Shown here: positions 33,489 to 42,779 of the stretch, piece after piece | How positions within the stretch are numbered: the stretch's first letter is position 1 | Layout: each line of letters starts with the position of its first letter | Assembly (NCBI GenBank): GCA_034423015.1 | Contig: DAOUJG010000052.1 | Span: 24,158-88,157 of the forward strand | Length of the DNA stretch: 64,000 nucleotides | Direction: 5' to 3' | DNA from: JAGWBJ01 sp034423015 | Lineage (GTDB): Bacteria > Chloroflexota > Dehalococcoidia > Lucifugimonadales > JAGWBF01 | Notes under the pieces: model-generated | The model's input: the letters and a program-made list of their open reading frames with translations, nothing else | Databases searched by the model: none | What the model was told of the DNA's origin: nothing | Translations under genes and position numbers: made by a program

Positions 33489-34470
33489 CCCCGGCCCTGC
33501 CCCGGCCCTGGATATCCCCCGAGGCCGGCGCGCCGATGGGGTCCTCGAGGCCGTCCAGCACGGACCTGGCGTCCTCCACGTCCAGCTTCATCTGCTCCAC
33601 CAGGGAGCCGACGTCCGGGAAGTCCAGCTCGTCCCTGAGCCTTCGAACGAACTTCAGGGTCAGGCGTTTGCCGTACAGGTCGCCGTCGAAGTCCAGCAGG
33701 TACGCCTCGACGATTCGGGCGCTCCCGCCGAAGGTCGGCCGCACCCCCACGTTGGTCGCCGACGCGTACCGCTGCCCGTCCACCACGGCCCAGGTGGCGT
33801 AGATGCCGTCCATGGGCAGGACGAGGTCACCCTCCAGGGACAGGTTGGCCGTGGGGAAGCCCAGGGTGCGGCCCCGGCGGTCCCCCTCGACCACCGGGCC
33901 GGTGACCCCGTAGGTCCGGCCGAGCATGGCTCCGGCGCCCTCCACCTCTCCCTGGCCGAGCAGGCTGCGTATGACGCTGCTCCGGACTACGGTCTTGTCC
34001 ATCACCACGGGCTCGACCGGCTCCACCCAGAAGCCCATCTCGCCGCCCAGCCGCCGCAGGGTGGGGATGTCCCCCTCCCGGTTGTTGCCCAGGGCGAAGT
34101 CGGGGCCCACCACCAGCCCCTTCATGTTCAAACGCCGGCAGAGCATCTCCACGAACTCGCCAGCCTTGAGCAGGGCCACGTCCCGGGTGAAGTCCACCAC
34201 GGCCACCAGGTCGATGCCGCTGTCCTGCAGCAGGCCCAGCCGCTGCTCCAGCGTGGTGATGTAGCGGAGCTCGATGCCCGGGGTCAGGGCCAGGCGGGGA
34301 TGGCGGCGGAAGGTCAGGACGGCGGTATGGAGACCCTTCTCCGACGCCAGTGCCCTGAGGCGGGACAGGAGGTCCTGATGGCCCAGGTGGACACCGTCGA
34401 AGGTGCCGATGGTCAGGGCCGTGGGGCCTTTGGGCGCCTGGTTGGACAGCTCTTGGTCCAGCGTCGTCAT
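33481..34470 (-). CDS. ribF: Bifunctional riboflavin kinase/FMN adenylyltransferase
   Basis: A 329-residue RibF. The N-terminal FAD synthetase domain has GTFDGVHLGH (22-31) with the nucleotide-binding HxGH; the C-terminal riboflavin kinase domain has LGFPTANL near 200. It makes FMN and FAD, relevant to the many flavoproteins encoded in this window. A plausible promoter is at 34590-34618. No FMN riboswitch consensus was seen upstream. tyrS follows with an 8-base overlap. Confidence 0.94.
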   Translation of the reverse strand: MTTLDQELSNQAPKGPTALTIGTFDGVHLGHQDLLSRLRALASEKGLHTAVLTFRRHPRLALTPGIELRYITTLEQRLGLLQDSGIDLVAVVDFTRDVALLKAGEFVEMLCRRLNMKGLVVGPDFALGNNREGDIPTLRRLGGEMGFWVEPVEPVVMDKTVVRSSVIRSLLGQGEVEGAGAMLGRTYGVTGPVVEGDRRGRTLGFPTANLSLEGDLVLPMDGIYATWAVVDGQRYASATNVGVRPTFGGSARIVEAYLLDFDGDLYGKRLTLKFVRRLRDELDFPDVGSLVEQMKLDVEDARSVLDGLEDPIGAPASGDIQGRGRAGGG

Positions 34471-34589
34471 GGGGCCTTCCGCAGGGTGGCCGGGTTCACG
34501 AAGAGGCCCCGACCTTCCGTACCTGGCTAGTCAGTCGGGGCCCGACGAACATGGGACATTGTCGTCCCTCGCTACTGCCTTTGCTGGCG

Positions 34590-34618
34590 ATGGTAGCACA
34601 GCCCATGGTAGGCGTCAA
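34590..34618 (-). promoter_or_regulatory. Promoter of ribF-tyrS
   Basis: TTGACG (34613-34618), 17 bases, TACCAT (34590-34595) on the minus strand, 120 bases before the ribF ATG. Confidence 0.5.
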
Positions 34619-34664
34619 ATGGAGAATGGAGACGGAGGCTGGCCGCCCCGGCGGTGTGGTGTTG

Positions 34665-34670
34665 TATAAT
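34665..34670 (+). promoter_or_regulatory. -10 box upstream of polA
   Basis: A perfect TATAAT; no clear -35 element. It lies 60 bases before the preferred polA ATG (34730) and 47 bases beyond the -35 of the divergent ribF promoter. Confidence 0.5.
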
Positions 34671-34729
34671 TGCCGCGTATCCCGAAAACCTCCGGGCGGT
34701 GCGCCATGACCAGCAGCAAGGAAGGGACC

Positions 34730-37519
34730 ATGCCCATGCTCTCTCCCCGGGAGAGACCGCTGCTCATGATCATCGACGGCCACGCCCTGGTGCACCGCTC
34801 GTGGAGGGCCATCAGCGTCCGCCAGCACCTCTCGGTGGGCAAGACCGGAGAGGACATCACCGCCGTCTTCGGATTCGCCAACACCTTCCTCAAGGCCCTG
34901 CAGGAGTGGACCCCCACACACTGCGCCGTTGCCTTCGACGTGGCGGCGCCCACCTTCCGCCACAAGCAGTTCGCCGACTACAAGGCGCAGCGTCCGCCGA
35001 CGCCCCCCGAGCTGAAGGGCCAGTTCGGCCGGATAAAGCAGATGGTGGAGGCCTTCGGGGTCCCCATATTCGAGGTCGAGGGGTACGAGGCCGACGACGT
35101 CATAGGCACCCTCTGCCGCCTGGCCGAGGAGCAGCGCATCGAGACAGTCATCCTGACCGGCGACACCGACACCTTCCAGCTCGTCTCTCCCTGGGTCAGG
35201 GTGGCCCTGCACCACAACGTCCAGGACAGGAAGGTGTACGACGAGAACGAGATCCGCGCCCGGTACGGCGGCCTGACGGCGGACCTGCAGCCGGACCTGA
35301 AGGCCCTGAAGGGGGACCCCTCGGACAACATCCCCGGCGTACCCGGCGTTGGCGACAAGACCGCGGTGAAGCTGGTCAGCCGGTTCGGGAGCCTGGAGGG
35401 CATATATGAGCACATCGACGAGGTGACCCCGCCCAAGGTCCGGGAGTCGCTGTCCTCCAGCCGGGACCGGGCCTTCCAAGGGAAGATGCTCACCACCATC
35501 TCCAGGGAGGCGCCCGTGTCCCTGGACCTGGAGACCTGTCGCTTCGGCGCGTACAACAAGGCCGACGTGGTGGCCCTGTTCCGGGAGCTGGAGTTCTACA
35601 CCATCCTTCCCAGGGTGCCCGACCCCCACGCCGCGGACGGACCTGCCCCCGAGGCCAACGGGGCCCAGGCCTCCCCGGACCCCGCCCTGGACCTGCCCTT
35701 GGACCTGAAGGAGGCGTCGCCCGAGCTGGACTACCGGCTGGTGACCACCCCCGAGGCCCTGGAGGGGATGGTCCGGGAGCTGGCGGCGTCGGGGAGGTTC
35801 GCCTTCGACACGGAGACCACCGGCCAGGACCCCGTGGCCGCGGACCTGGTGGGCATGAGCTTCTCCACGGCGCCGGCGCGCGCCTGGTACCTGCCCGTGG
35901 GCCACGACGAGGGCGACCAGCTTCCGATGGAGCAGGCGCTGGCGGCGTTGAGACCCATTCTGCAGTCGGAAGAGGTCCGGAAGACGACCCACAACGGCAA
36001 CTACGACGCCACCGTCATGGCGGGCTACGGCATCGCCCTGGGGGGCATGGACTTCGACACGATGATCGTGGCCCACATGCTGGGCAGGAAGGCCCTGGGT
36101 CTCAAGAACCTGGGACTGGACGTGCTGAACATCGAGATGGAGCCGCTCAAGGCCCTCATCGGCACCGGAGCCAAGCAGACCACCATGGCCAAGGTCGCCA
36201 TCGACCGGGCCCGGACCTACGCCTGCGCCGACGCGGACGTGACCGGCAGGCTGCGGGACGTGTTCCAGGAGCAGGTCAGGAGAGACGGCTTCTGGGAGCT
36301 GCTTACCCAGGTGGAGATGCCCCTGGTGCCCGTTTTCGTCTCCCTACAGCGCACCGGCATCGCCCTGGACGCGGGCGCCCTCCACGAGATGTCCATGGAC
36401 CTGGACCAGCAGATGGCAACGCTGGAGGCGGACATCTACAACCTGGTGGGGCACATCGTCAACCTGAACTCGCCCCAGCAGCTCAGCTCCCTGCTCTTCG
36501 AGGAGCTCCAGCTTCCCAAGACCAAGCGCACCAGGACCGGAGGCTACACCACCGACGCCAACGCGCTGGAGGGGCTGCGGGGCGCCCACCCCATCATCGA
36601 CAAGATCCTGGAGTTCCGACAGCTCTCCAAGCTGAAGTCCACCTACGTGGACTCCCTGCCCCAGCTTGTCAACCCGCGCACGGGCCGGCTCCACACCAGC
36701 TATCACCAGACGGGCTCGGCAACGGGCCGGGTGTCCAGCAGCGACCCCAACCTCCAGAACATCCCCATACGCACGGAGCTGGGCCGCCAGGTCCGCAGGG
36801 CCTTCGTGGCGGAGCAGGCGCCGGACCGGCTCCTCTTCTCCGCCGACTACTCCCAGATAGAGCTGAGGGTCCTGGCCCATCTCTCCGAGGACCCGGGGAT
36901 GGTGGAGGCCTTCCTGAACGGGGAGGACATACACTCTGCCACGGCGTCCCAGATGTACGAGGTGGGGATGGAGGAGGTCACCGCCGACATGCGCCGCATC
37001 GCCAAGGTGCTGAACTTCGGCGTGGTGTACGGCCTGTCCGCCTACGGCATCGCCCAGCAGACCGAGTTCAACCCCGAGGAGGGACAGCGGTTCATCGAGA
37101 CTTACTTCGCCCGGTACCCGGGGATCCAGCAGTACATCGAGTCGGTCAAGGAGCAGGCCAAGCAGAAAGGCTACGTGTCCACCATGCTCGGCCGGCGCAG
37201 GTACATTCCCGAGATCCACTCCAGCAACTACAACGTGCGGCAGGCAGCCCAGCGGGCCGCCGTGAACATGCCCATCCAGGGCGGCGCGGCCGACATAATG
37301 AAGCTGGCGATGATACGGGTCCACCGCCGCATCCAGGAGTCGGCCCTTCAAGCCAAGATGCTGCTCCAGGTGCACGACGAGCTGCTGTTCGAGGTACCCA
37401 CCGGGGAGGTGGACGACCTGCGGGAGCTGGTCCTGGAGGAGATGCCCCGGGCCCTGGAGATGAAGGTGCCCCTGAAGGTGGACTTCAAGACAGGCTACAA
37501 CTGGGGCGACATGGAGTAG
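34730..37519 (+). CDS. polA: DNA polymerase I
   Basis: A 929-residue family A polymerase with all three domains. The 5'-3' exonuclease domain (1-300) shows LLMIIDGHALVHRSW and GVPGVGDKTA. The 3'-5' exonuclease is intact: FDTETTG with Asp360/Glu362, HNGNYDATV and YACADAD. The polymerase has motif A ADYSQIELRV (Asp706), the O-helix RRIAKVLNFGVVYG and motif C VHDELLFEVP (His882, Asp883). So, unlike Taq polymerase, proofreading residues are present. ATG 34730, with AAGGAAGGG before it, is preferred; ATG 34706 is a possible alternative. Role: gap filling in replication and repair. Confidence 0.95.
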   Translation: MPMLSPRERPLLMIIDGHALVHRSWRAISVRQHLSVGKTGEDITAVFGFANTFLKALQEWTPTHCAVAFDVAAPTFRHKQFADYKAQRPPTPPELKGQFGRIKQMVEAFGVPIFEVEGYEADDVIGTLCRLAEEQRIETVILTGDTDTFQLVSPWVRVALHHNVQDRKVYDENEIRARYGGLTADLQPDLKALKGDPSDNIPGVPGVGDKTAVKLVSRFGSLEGIYEHIDEVTPPKVRESLSSSRDRAFQGKMLTTISREAPVSLDLETCRFGAYNKADVVALFRELEFYTILPRVPDPHAADGPAPEANGAQASPDPALDLPLDLKEASPELDYRLVTTPEALEGMVRELAASGRFAFDTETTGQDPVAADLVGMSFSTAPARAWYLPVGHDEGDQLPMEQALAALRPILQSEEVRKTTHNGNYDATVMAGYGIALGGMDFDTMIVAHMLGRKALGLKNLGLDVLNIEMEPLKALIGTGAKQTTMAKVAIDRARTYACADADVTGRLRDVFQEQVRRDGFWELLTQVEMPLVPVFVSLQRTGIALDAGALHEMSMDLDQQMATLEADIYNLVGHIVNLNSPQQLSSLLFEELQLPKTKRTRTGGYTTDANALEGLRGAHPIIDKILEFRQLSKLKSTYVDSLPQLVNPRTGRLHTSYHQTGSATGRVSSSDPNLQNIPIRTELGRQVRRAFVAEQAPDRLLFSADYSQIELRVLAHLSEDPGMVEAFLNGEDIHSATASQMYEVGMEEVTADMRRIAKVLNFGVVYGLSAYGIAQQTEFNPEEGQRFIETYFARYPGIQQYIESVKEQAKQKGYVSTMLGRRRYIPEIHSSNYNVRQAAQRAAVNMPIQGGAADIMKLAMIRVHRRIQESALQAKMLLQVHDELLFEVPTGEVDDLRELVLEEMPRALEMKVPLKVDFKTGYNWGDME

Positions 37520-37524
37520 GCCCG

Positions 37525-37542
37525 GGCCGCCACACGGCGGCC
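37525..37542. other. Hairpin after polA
   Basis: GGCCGCC (37525-37531), loop ACAC, GGCGGCC (37536-37542). No T-run follows, so it may slow or process the transcript rather than end it. Confidence 0.4.
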
Positions 37543-37568
37543 GCAGATACCGGCAAAGGAGACAGACC

Positions 37569-38342
37569 ATGGACTTGGGCATACAGGGCAAGGTGGCGAT
37601 AGTGACCGGCGGCAGCCGCGGCCTGGGGAGGGTGTCGGCCCTGGCCCTGGCGCGGGAGGGCGTAAACGTGGCCATCTGCGGCAGGACCCAGAGCACCCTG
37701 GACGGCACCGTGGAGGAGCTGCGGGCACTGGGGGTGTCAGCGGCGGGCATCGTCGCCGACATGGCCGAGGAGTCGGCTGCCCGGACGGTCTACGACGGGG
37801 CGGTGTCGGAGCTGGGACCCGTGGACATCCTGGTGAACAACGTGGGCGGGCGCAGGGGCGCCGGCTTCGCCGAGACCGACGAGGCGACCTTTATGCTGGG
37901 GTTCGAGGTCAACTTCTTCGGCGCCATGCGATTGATGCGCCTGGCCATCCCCGGCATGAGGGACCGGAAGTGGGGGCGCATCGTCAACATCTCGTCCATA
38001 TACGGCAGGGAGCACGGGGGATCCGCCGACTACATGGCCTCCAAGGCGGCCCTCATCGCCTGCACCAAGTTCACGGGCGTCGAGCTCGTCAAGGACAACG
38101 TACTGGTGAACAGCATTGCCCCCGGCTCCATCATCCACGCAGGCGGGACGTGGGAGCGTTTCTCCAACCAGCAGCCCCCGGAGGTGGTGGAGGAGTTCAT
38201 CGCCAGGAACCTGCCGGTGGGGAGATTCGGCTGGCCGGAGCCGGTGGGAGACCTGGTGGCCTACCTCTCCTCAGAGCGGGCCAGCATGATCACCGGCACG
38301 TGCATCCCGGTGGACGCCGGCCAGGGCCGGTCGCTGATCTAG
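37569..38342 (+). CDS. SDR family NAD(P)-dependent oxidoreductase
   Basis: A 257-residue classical SDR. TGGSRGLG (13-20) binds the cofactor; NNVGG is the NNxG motif, and YMASK (Tyr155, Lys159) the catalytic pair, so it should be active, in contrast to the SDR at 10100. Substrate unknown; 3-oxoacyl reductases are the nearest general type. ATG 37569 is preceded by AAAGGAGAC. It sits between polA and dnaE without an obvious functional link. Confidence 0.88.
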   Translation: MDLGIQGKVAIVTGGSRGLGRVSALALAREGVNVAICGRTQSTLDGTVEELRALGVSAAGIVADMAEESAARTVYDGAVSELGPVDILVNNVGGRRGAGFAETDEATFMLGFEVNFFGAMRLMRLAIPGMRDRKWGRIVNISSIYGREHGGSADYMASKAALIACTKFTGVELVKDNVLVNSIAPGSIIHAGGTWERFSNQQPPEVVEEFIARNLPVGRFGWPEPVGDLVAYLSSERASMITGTCIPVDAGQGRSLI

Positions 38343-38380
38343 CGGTCCCAGGCCGCTCGCCAAAATCCCGGCGCCCCGCC

Positions 38381-38409
38381 TTGACTTCACCAGTGGGGTG
38401 TCATATGGT
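38381..38409 (+). promoter_or_regulatory. Promoter of dnaE
   Basis: TTGACT (38381-38386), 17 bases, TATGGT (38404-38409), about 50 bases before the ATG at 38461. Confidence 0.5.
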
Positions 38410-38460
38410 ACCCTCACCGCCTCGGTCTCATATATGTTGTATTTTGTCTTAGGGTAGCTG

Positions 38461-41400
38461 ATGTTCACTCACCTCCACGTACACACCGAATACAGCCTTC
38501 TCGACGGGGTCAGCCGCATCCCGCACCTGGTCAGCCGCGCCAAGGAGCTCGGCATGGAGGCGCTGGCCATCACCGATCACGGCTCACTGTACGGTGTCGT
38601 GGAGTTCTACACCGAGTGCCGCCAGGCGGGAATCAAGCCGATCATCGGCTGCGAGGTGTACGTGGCCCAGGGCAGCCGCCACACCAAGACCCAGTCCGAG
38701 CGCAGCCCCTTTCACCTCACGGTGCTGGCCAGGAACAACACCGGGTATCAGAACCTGATCCGCCTGGTCAGCCAGGCCCACCTGGAGGGCTACTACTACA
38801 AGCCCCGGGTGGACCGGGAGCTGCTGGAGCAGTACCACGAGGGGCTGGTTATCCTGGCCGGGTGCCCCACCGCGGAGGTGCCCAGGCTCATCTCCGAGGA
38901 CCGGCTGGAGGACGCCCGGGAGGCGGCCCGGTGGTACAGGGACCTGATGGGCGAGGGCGGCTACTACCTCGAGCTCCAGCGGCACGAGCACGTGGAGAAC
39001 CTGGAGAAGATCAACCAGGGACTGGTGCAGCTCTCGGGGGAGCTGGACATCCCCCTGGTGGTGACCAACGACGGGCACTACGTGGACAAAGGCGACTCGC
39101 ACCTGCAGGACGTGCTGATCTGCATCCACACCGGCACCACCCAGCAGGACGACAAGCGGCTGAAGATGGAGGACGACTCCTACTACCTGAAGAGCGCGGC
39201 CGAGATGGAGGAGCTCTTCCCGGACTTCCCCGAGGCCCTGAAGAACGCCGAGGTCATCGCCGAGTCCTGCGACGTCCGCCTGGCCACCGGGGAGATGCAC
39301 CTGCCCAGCTACCCGGTGCCGGGCGGCGCGGACCCCGACGAGTACCTGGCCGGGCTCTGCTGGGAGGGGTTCAAGCGGCTGTATCCCCGCACCTCCCCCG
39401 AGGCCGAGGAGCGGCTGAGCTACGAGCTGGAGGTGATAAGGCAGACCCAGTTCTCCAACTACTTCCTGGTGGTGTGGGACATCATCTCCTTCGTACGGGA
39501 GAGGGAGATACTCTTCGGCGTCCGGGGCAGCGCCGCCGCCAGCGTAGCCCTCTACTGCCTGGGCGTGACCGAGGTGGACCCGCTGGAGTACCGGCTGGTC
39601 TTCGAGCGCTTCCTGAACGTGGAGCGCAAGGAGATGCCCGACATCGACATGGACTTCCAGGACGACCGCCGGGACGAGGTGCTCGCCTACGTCACGGAGA
39701 AGTACGGGCACGACAAGGTCGCCCAGATCATCACCTTCGGCACCCTCGGGGCCAAGGCCTCCCTCCGGGACGTGGGCCGCGTCCTGGGCATGACCTACGC
39801 CGACGTGGACCGGGTGGCCCGCCTCGTCCCCTTCAAGTGCCGCACCCTGGACGACGCCCTGGCCATGAACCCGGAACTGGCCGAGGTGTACCGCTCCGAC
39901 GAGGCCATCCACAAGCTGGTGGACACGGCCCGGAGCCTGGAGGGCACGGTCCACCACGTCAGCACCCACGCCGCCGGCGTGGTCATCTCCGGCGAGCCCC
40001 TGACAGAGTACCTGCCCCTGCAGAGGCCCGTGCGAGGGGACGACTCCGGGCAGCTCGCCATGACCCAGTACGCCATGGACCCGGTGGCCAAGCTGGGACT
40101 TCTGAAGATGGACTTTCTGGGGCTCACCAGCCTCACCATCCTCGACAGGGCCGTGCAGATGGTGGAGCAGACCAAGGGGATAGGCATCGACATCCACCGT
40201 CTTCCCCTGGACGACCGGAAGACCTTCGAGCTGCTCTCCTCGGGCAAGACCACCGACGTCTTCCAGCTCGAGAGCGCGGGGATGCAGCGGTACATCAAGG
40301 AGCTGAAGCCGTCCTCGCTGATGGACATCTCCGCCATGATCGCCCTCTACCGGCCGGGGCCCATGGAGCACATAGACACCTTCATCAACGCCAAGCACGG
40401 GCGGGCGCCCATACAGGTCCCCCACCCCCACCTGGAGGAGATACTCAGGGAGACCCACGGGGTAATCGTCTACCAGGACCAGGTGCTGTTCATCCTGCAG
40501 ACCTTGGCGGGATACTCCCTGGGCCGCGCCGACGTGGTGCGCAAGGCCATGGGCAAGAAGATCACCGAGCTGATGAGCCAGGAGAGGGACGGCTTCATAG
40601 AGGGCGCCACGGCCAAGGGCTACTCCACTGAGCTGGCCCAAGAGGTGTTCAACCTGTTGGAGCCCTTCGCCGGGTACGCCTTCAACAAGGCCCACAGCGT
40701 CAGCTACGCCCTCATCTCCTACTGGACGGCCTACTTCAAGGCCAACTACCCGGTGGAGTACATGGCCTCGGTGCTCAACTCCCGTGTCGACCACCCGGAC
40801 AAGATGGCCGGCGCGGTGAGCGAGTGCTTCCGCCTTGGCATCCCGGTTCACCAGGCGGACGTGAACCGCAGCGACGCCTACTTCACCATCGACAAGGACG
40901 AGGCCGGCCAGCAGGCCATCCGGTTCGGCCTCGCCGCCGTGAAGAACGTGGGAGAGGGCGCCATCCGCCCCATCCTGGAGGAGCGGGAGAAGGACGGCCC
41001 GTTCACCTCCATCGACGACTTCTGCAGCCGCGCCGACCTGCGGGGTCTCAACCGCAGGACCTTGGAGAGCCTCGTCAAGGTGGGGGCCTTCGACTCCTTC
41101 GGGAGCAGGGCCGCTATCCTGGACGTGGCCGAGCAGATACTCTCCTTCGCCCAGAGCGAGGCCCACCGGAGGGAGAGGGGCCAGTCCAGCCTCTTCGACG
41201 GGCTGGCCGATGCCCAGGACGTGGGAGCGGCTGCCGGGATAGCCATCAACGGCAAGGATACCCTGGCTTGGGAGAGGGTCGCCTGGGAGAAGGAGCTGCT
41301 GGGAGTGCCGCTATCCAGCGGGTCCCTGAACGCGCTGGCCCGGGTGAACGACTCAGGCGCGGTCACGTCCCTGGACCAGCTCGACGTGGAGATGGAAGGT

Positions 41401-42078
41401 CAGAAGGTCACGGTCCTTGGACAGGTGTCGTCGGTGTCCGAGCGGTACACCAAGGACCTGCGCCAGTACGTCATCGCCAGCCTGGAGCTGGTCTACGGCA
41501 CCACCGAAGCCATCGCCTGGCCCGACGTGCTGGAGAAGACGGGCAAGGAGCCGTGGCAGGAGGGGAACCTGCTGATGGTGAAGGGGCGGCTGAAGGTCCG
41601 CGGAGACGAGATGTCGGTCCACTGCGACGACGTCAAGGTCTACGACCCGGACTCGCCCCCCGCCAACGGCAAGGCCGACCACGGACGAGGCGGGGCCGCG
41701 AGGAACGGCAGGAACGGCGCCAACGGCAGCAAGGGCAGCCCCGTGAAGGCTCCGGCGCAGGCCCCGGCAGCCCAGGCTCCGACGACTGCTGAAGACGCGG
41801 CCCCCCAGGGCCCCCTGACCATCCAGCTAAGCCTGGTGGAGACGGCCGACGCCGAAGAGGACGTCCACCGGCTGCGGGAAGCGATAAAGACGATGCTGGA
41901 GTACCCCGGCGAGGACCGGGTGAACCTGGCCATATCCACCAACGGGAAGCGGGTGGTAATGGAGTTGCCGCGTATCAACGTCTGCCACTGCACCGAGCTG
42001 TACCAGCGCCTGGAGGAGATGCTGGGCGAGGGCTCGGTGGGCGTGCAGCTTCCCCTGGGACCGGCTACGGGCCAGTAG
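38461..42078 (+). CDS. dnaE: DNA polymerase III alpha subunit
   Basis: A 1205-residue C-family replicative polymerase, DnaE1-like. The N-terminal PHP domain begins HLHVHTEYSLLDG and AITDHGSLYG. The active-site aspartates are in PDIDMDF (Asp394, Asp396, Asp398). The Gln-rich core is followed by a helix-hairpin-helix and an OB fold (KVTVLGQVSSV), then a low-complexity Gly/Ala/Lys/Pro linker around 1070-1125 and a C-terminal segment. Its stop overlaps the 3' end of the convergent ogt gene by 14 bases. Promoter at 38381-38409. Confidence 0.95.
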   Translation: MFTHLHVHTEYSLLDGVSRIPHLVSRAKELGMEALAITDHGSLYGVVEFYTECRQAGIKPIIGCEVYVAQGSRHTKTQSERSPFHLTVLARNNTGYQNLIRLVSQAHLEGYYYKPRVDRELLEQYHEGLVILAGCPTAEVPRLISEDRLEDAREAARWYRDLMGEGGYYLELQRHEHVENLEKINQGLVQLSGELDIPLVVTNDGHYVDKGDSHLQDVLICIHTGTTQQDDKRLKMEDDSYYLKSAAEMEELFPDFPEALKNAEVIAESCDVRLATGEMHLPSYPVPGGADPDEYLAGLCWEGFKRLYPRTSPEAEERLSYELEVIRQTQFSNYFLVVWDIISFVREREILFGVRGSAAASVALYCLGVTEVDPLEYRLVFERFLNVERKEMPDIDMDFQDDRRDEVLAYVTEKYGHDKVAQIITFGTLGAKASLRDVGRVLGMTYADVDRVARLVPFKCRTLDDALAMNPELAEVYRSDEAIHKLVDTARSLEGTVHHVSTHAAGVVISGEPLTEYLPLQRPVRGDDSGQLAMTQYAMDPVAKLGLLKMDFLGLTSLTILDRAVQMVEQTKGIGIDIHRLPLDDRKTFELLSSGKTTDVFQLESAGMQRYIKELKPSSLMDISAMIALYRPGPMEHIDTFINAKHGRAPIQVPHPHLEEILRETHGVIVYQDQVLFILQTLAGYSLGRADVVRKAMGKKITELMSQERDGFIEGATAKGYSTELAQEVFNLLEPFAGYAFNKAHSVSYALISYWTAYFKANYPVEYMASVLNSRVDHPDKMAGAVSECFRLGIPVHQADVNRSDAYFTIDKDEAGQQAIRFGLAAVKNVGEGAIRPILEEREKDGPFTSIDDFCSRADLRGLNRRTLESLVKVGAFDSFGSRAAILDVAEQILSFAQSEAHRRERGQSSLFDGLADAQDVGAAAGIAINGKDTLAWERVAWEKELLGVPLSSGSLNALARVNDSGAVTSLDQLDVEMEGQKVTVLGQVSSVSERYTKDLRQYVIASLELVYGTTEAIAWPDVLEKTGKEPWQEGNLLMVKGRLKVRGDEMSVHCDDVKVYDPDSPPANGKADHGRGGAARNGRNGANGSKGSPVKAPAQAPAAQAPTTAEDAAPQGPLTIQLSLVETADAEEDVHRLREAIKTMLEYPGEDRVNLAISTNGKRVVMELPRINVCHCTELYQRLEEMLGEGSVGVQLPLGPATGQ

Positions 42079-42577
42079 ACGCCCCTTCCATCCGGAGCAG
42101 CCGCGCCTTCTTCTCCGGGCCGCCCCCGCCGTACCCGTGGAGTCCCCCGTTGCTGCCGATCACCCGGTGACAGGGGATTATCACCGCCAGCCGGTTCTTG
42201 GCCATCGCCTGCCCCGCCGCCCGGGAGGCGCGGGGATTGCCGGCCTGGGCCGCCAGCCACTGGTAGCTCCGCGTCTCGCCCCGGGGGATACTGCGGCACG
42301 CCTCCCACGCGGCCTTGAAGAAGGGCGGGGCGTCCTCCAGGTCCAAGGGGACCTGGTCGAAGGCGCCGTCCTCCCCCCGGAAGTGGGCCTCCAGCCTGAG
42401 GCGGACGTCCTCCAGGGCGTCGGGGTCCCGGCCGGCGCCGGATGCCGCGCTTCCCAGCTCGTCCATCGCCTCCTGGGGCAGGGGTTTCAGGGCCAGCCTC
42501 CGCAGACCTCGGTCCGAGGCCAGGGCGGCCACCCATCCCATCTCCGTCGGGAACAGGTCGTAGCACAGTCTGATCAT
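42065..42577 (-). CDS. ogt: Methylated-DNA-protein-cysteine S-methyltransferase
   Basis: A 170-residue O6-alkylguanine-DNA alkyltransferase. The acceptor Cys136 lies in IPCHRVIGSNGG, followed by LHGYGGGG; the SYQWLAAQAGNPRASRAAG helix-turn-helix binds DNA. It directly reverses O6-methylguanine and O4-methylthymine by a suicide transfer. Length fits Ogt rather than the longer Ada. It is convergent with dnaE, overlapping by 14 bases. The ATG at 42577 is preceded by AAGGAG; a TATAAT box lies on the minus strand about 60 bases upstream. Confidence 0.93.
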   Translation of the reverse strand: MIRLCYDLFPTEMGWVAALASDRGLRRLALKPLPQEAMDELGSAASGAGRDPDALEDVRLRLEAHFRGEDGAFDQVPLDLEDAPPFFKAAWEACRSIPRGETRSYQWLAAQAGNPRASRAAGQAMAKNRLAVIIPCHRVIGSNGGLHGYGGGGPEKKARLLRMEGASTGP

Positions 42578-42766
42578 GGTCTCCTTCTTTCCTGTCGTGG
42601 CCGTGGGTCCGCGGCCGGACCCCCGTCGAATGTCCCTTCATTATAGCGTCCGACCACGCGCTGCGGCAGGGGCGCGGCAAAGCCCCGCGAGGCTGTCCTC
42701 ATGGGTATGACACGTACGGGCCCGGAACGCCAGCGACGACGCCCACAACTGCCAGCGACTCGATGC

Positions 42767-42772
42767 TAGAAT
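42767..42772 (+). promoter_or_regulatory. -10 box directly before a gene start
   Basis: TAGAAT ends 7 bases before the ATG at 42780, so transcription would begin at or next to the start codon, giving a leaderless message. No good -35 element was found. Confidence 0.45.
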
Positions 42773-42779
42773 ATCTCGC

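Noticed and set aside
33489..33560. T-box or riboswitch before tyrS
   Set aside because: tyrS overlaps the end of ribF; there is no leader to hold one.
38584..41166. 860-codon open frame antisense to dnaE
   Set aside because: It mirrors dnaE codon structure in high-GC DNA, has His/Gly/Val-rich low-complexity composition and no start signals; dnaE is certain.
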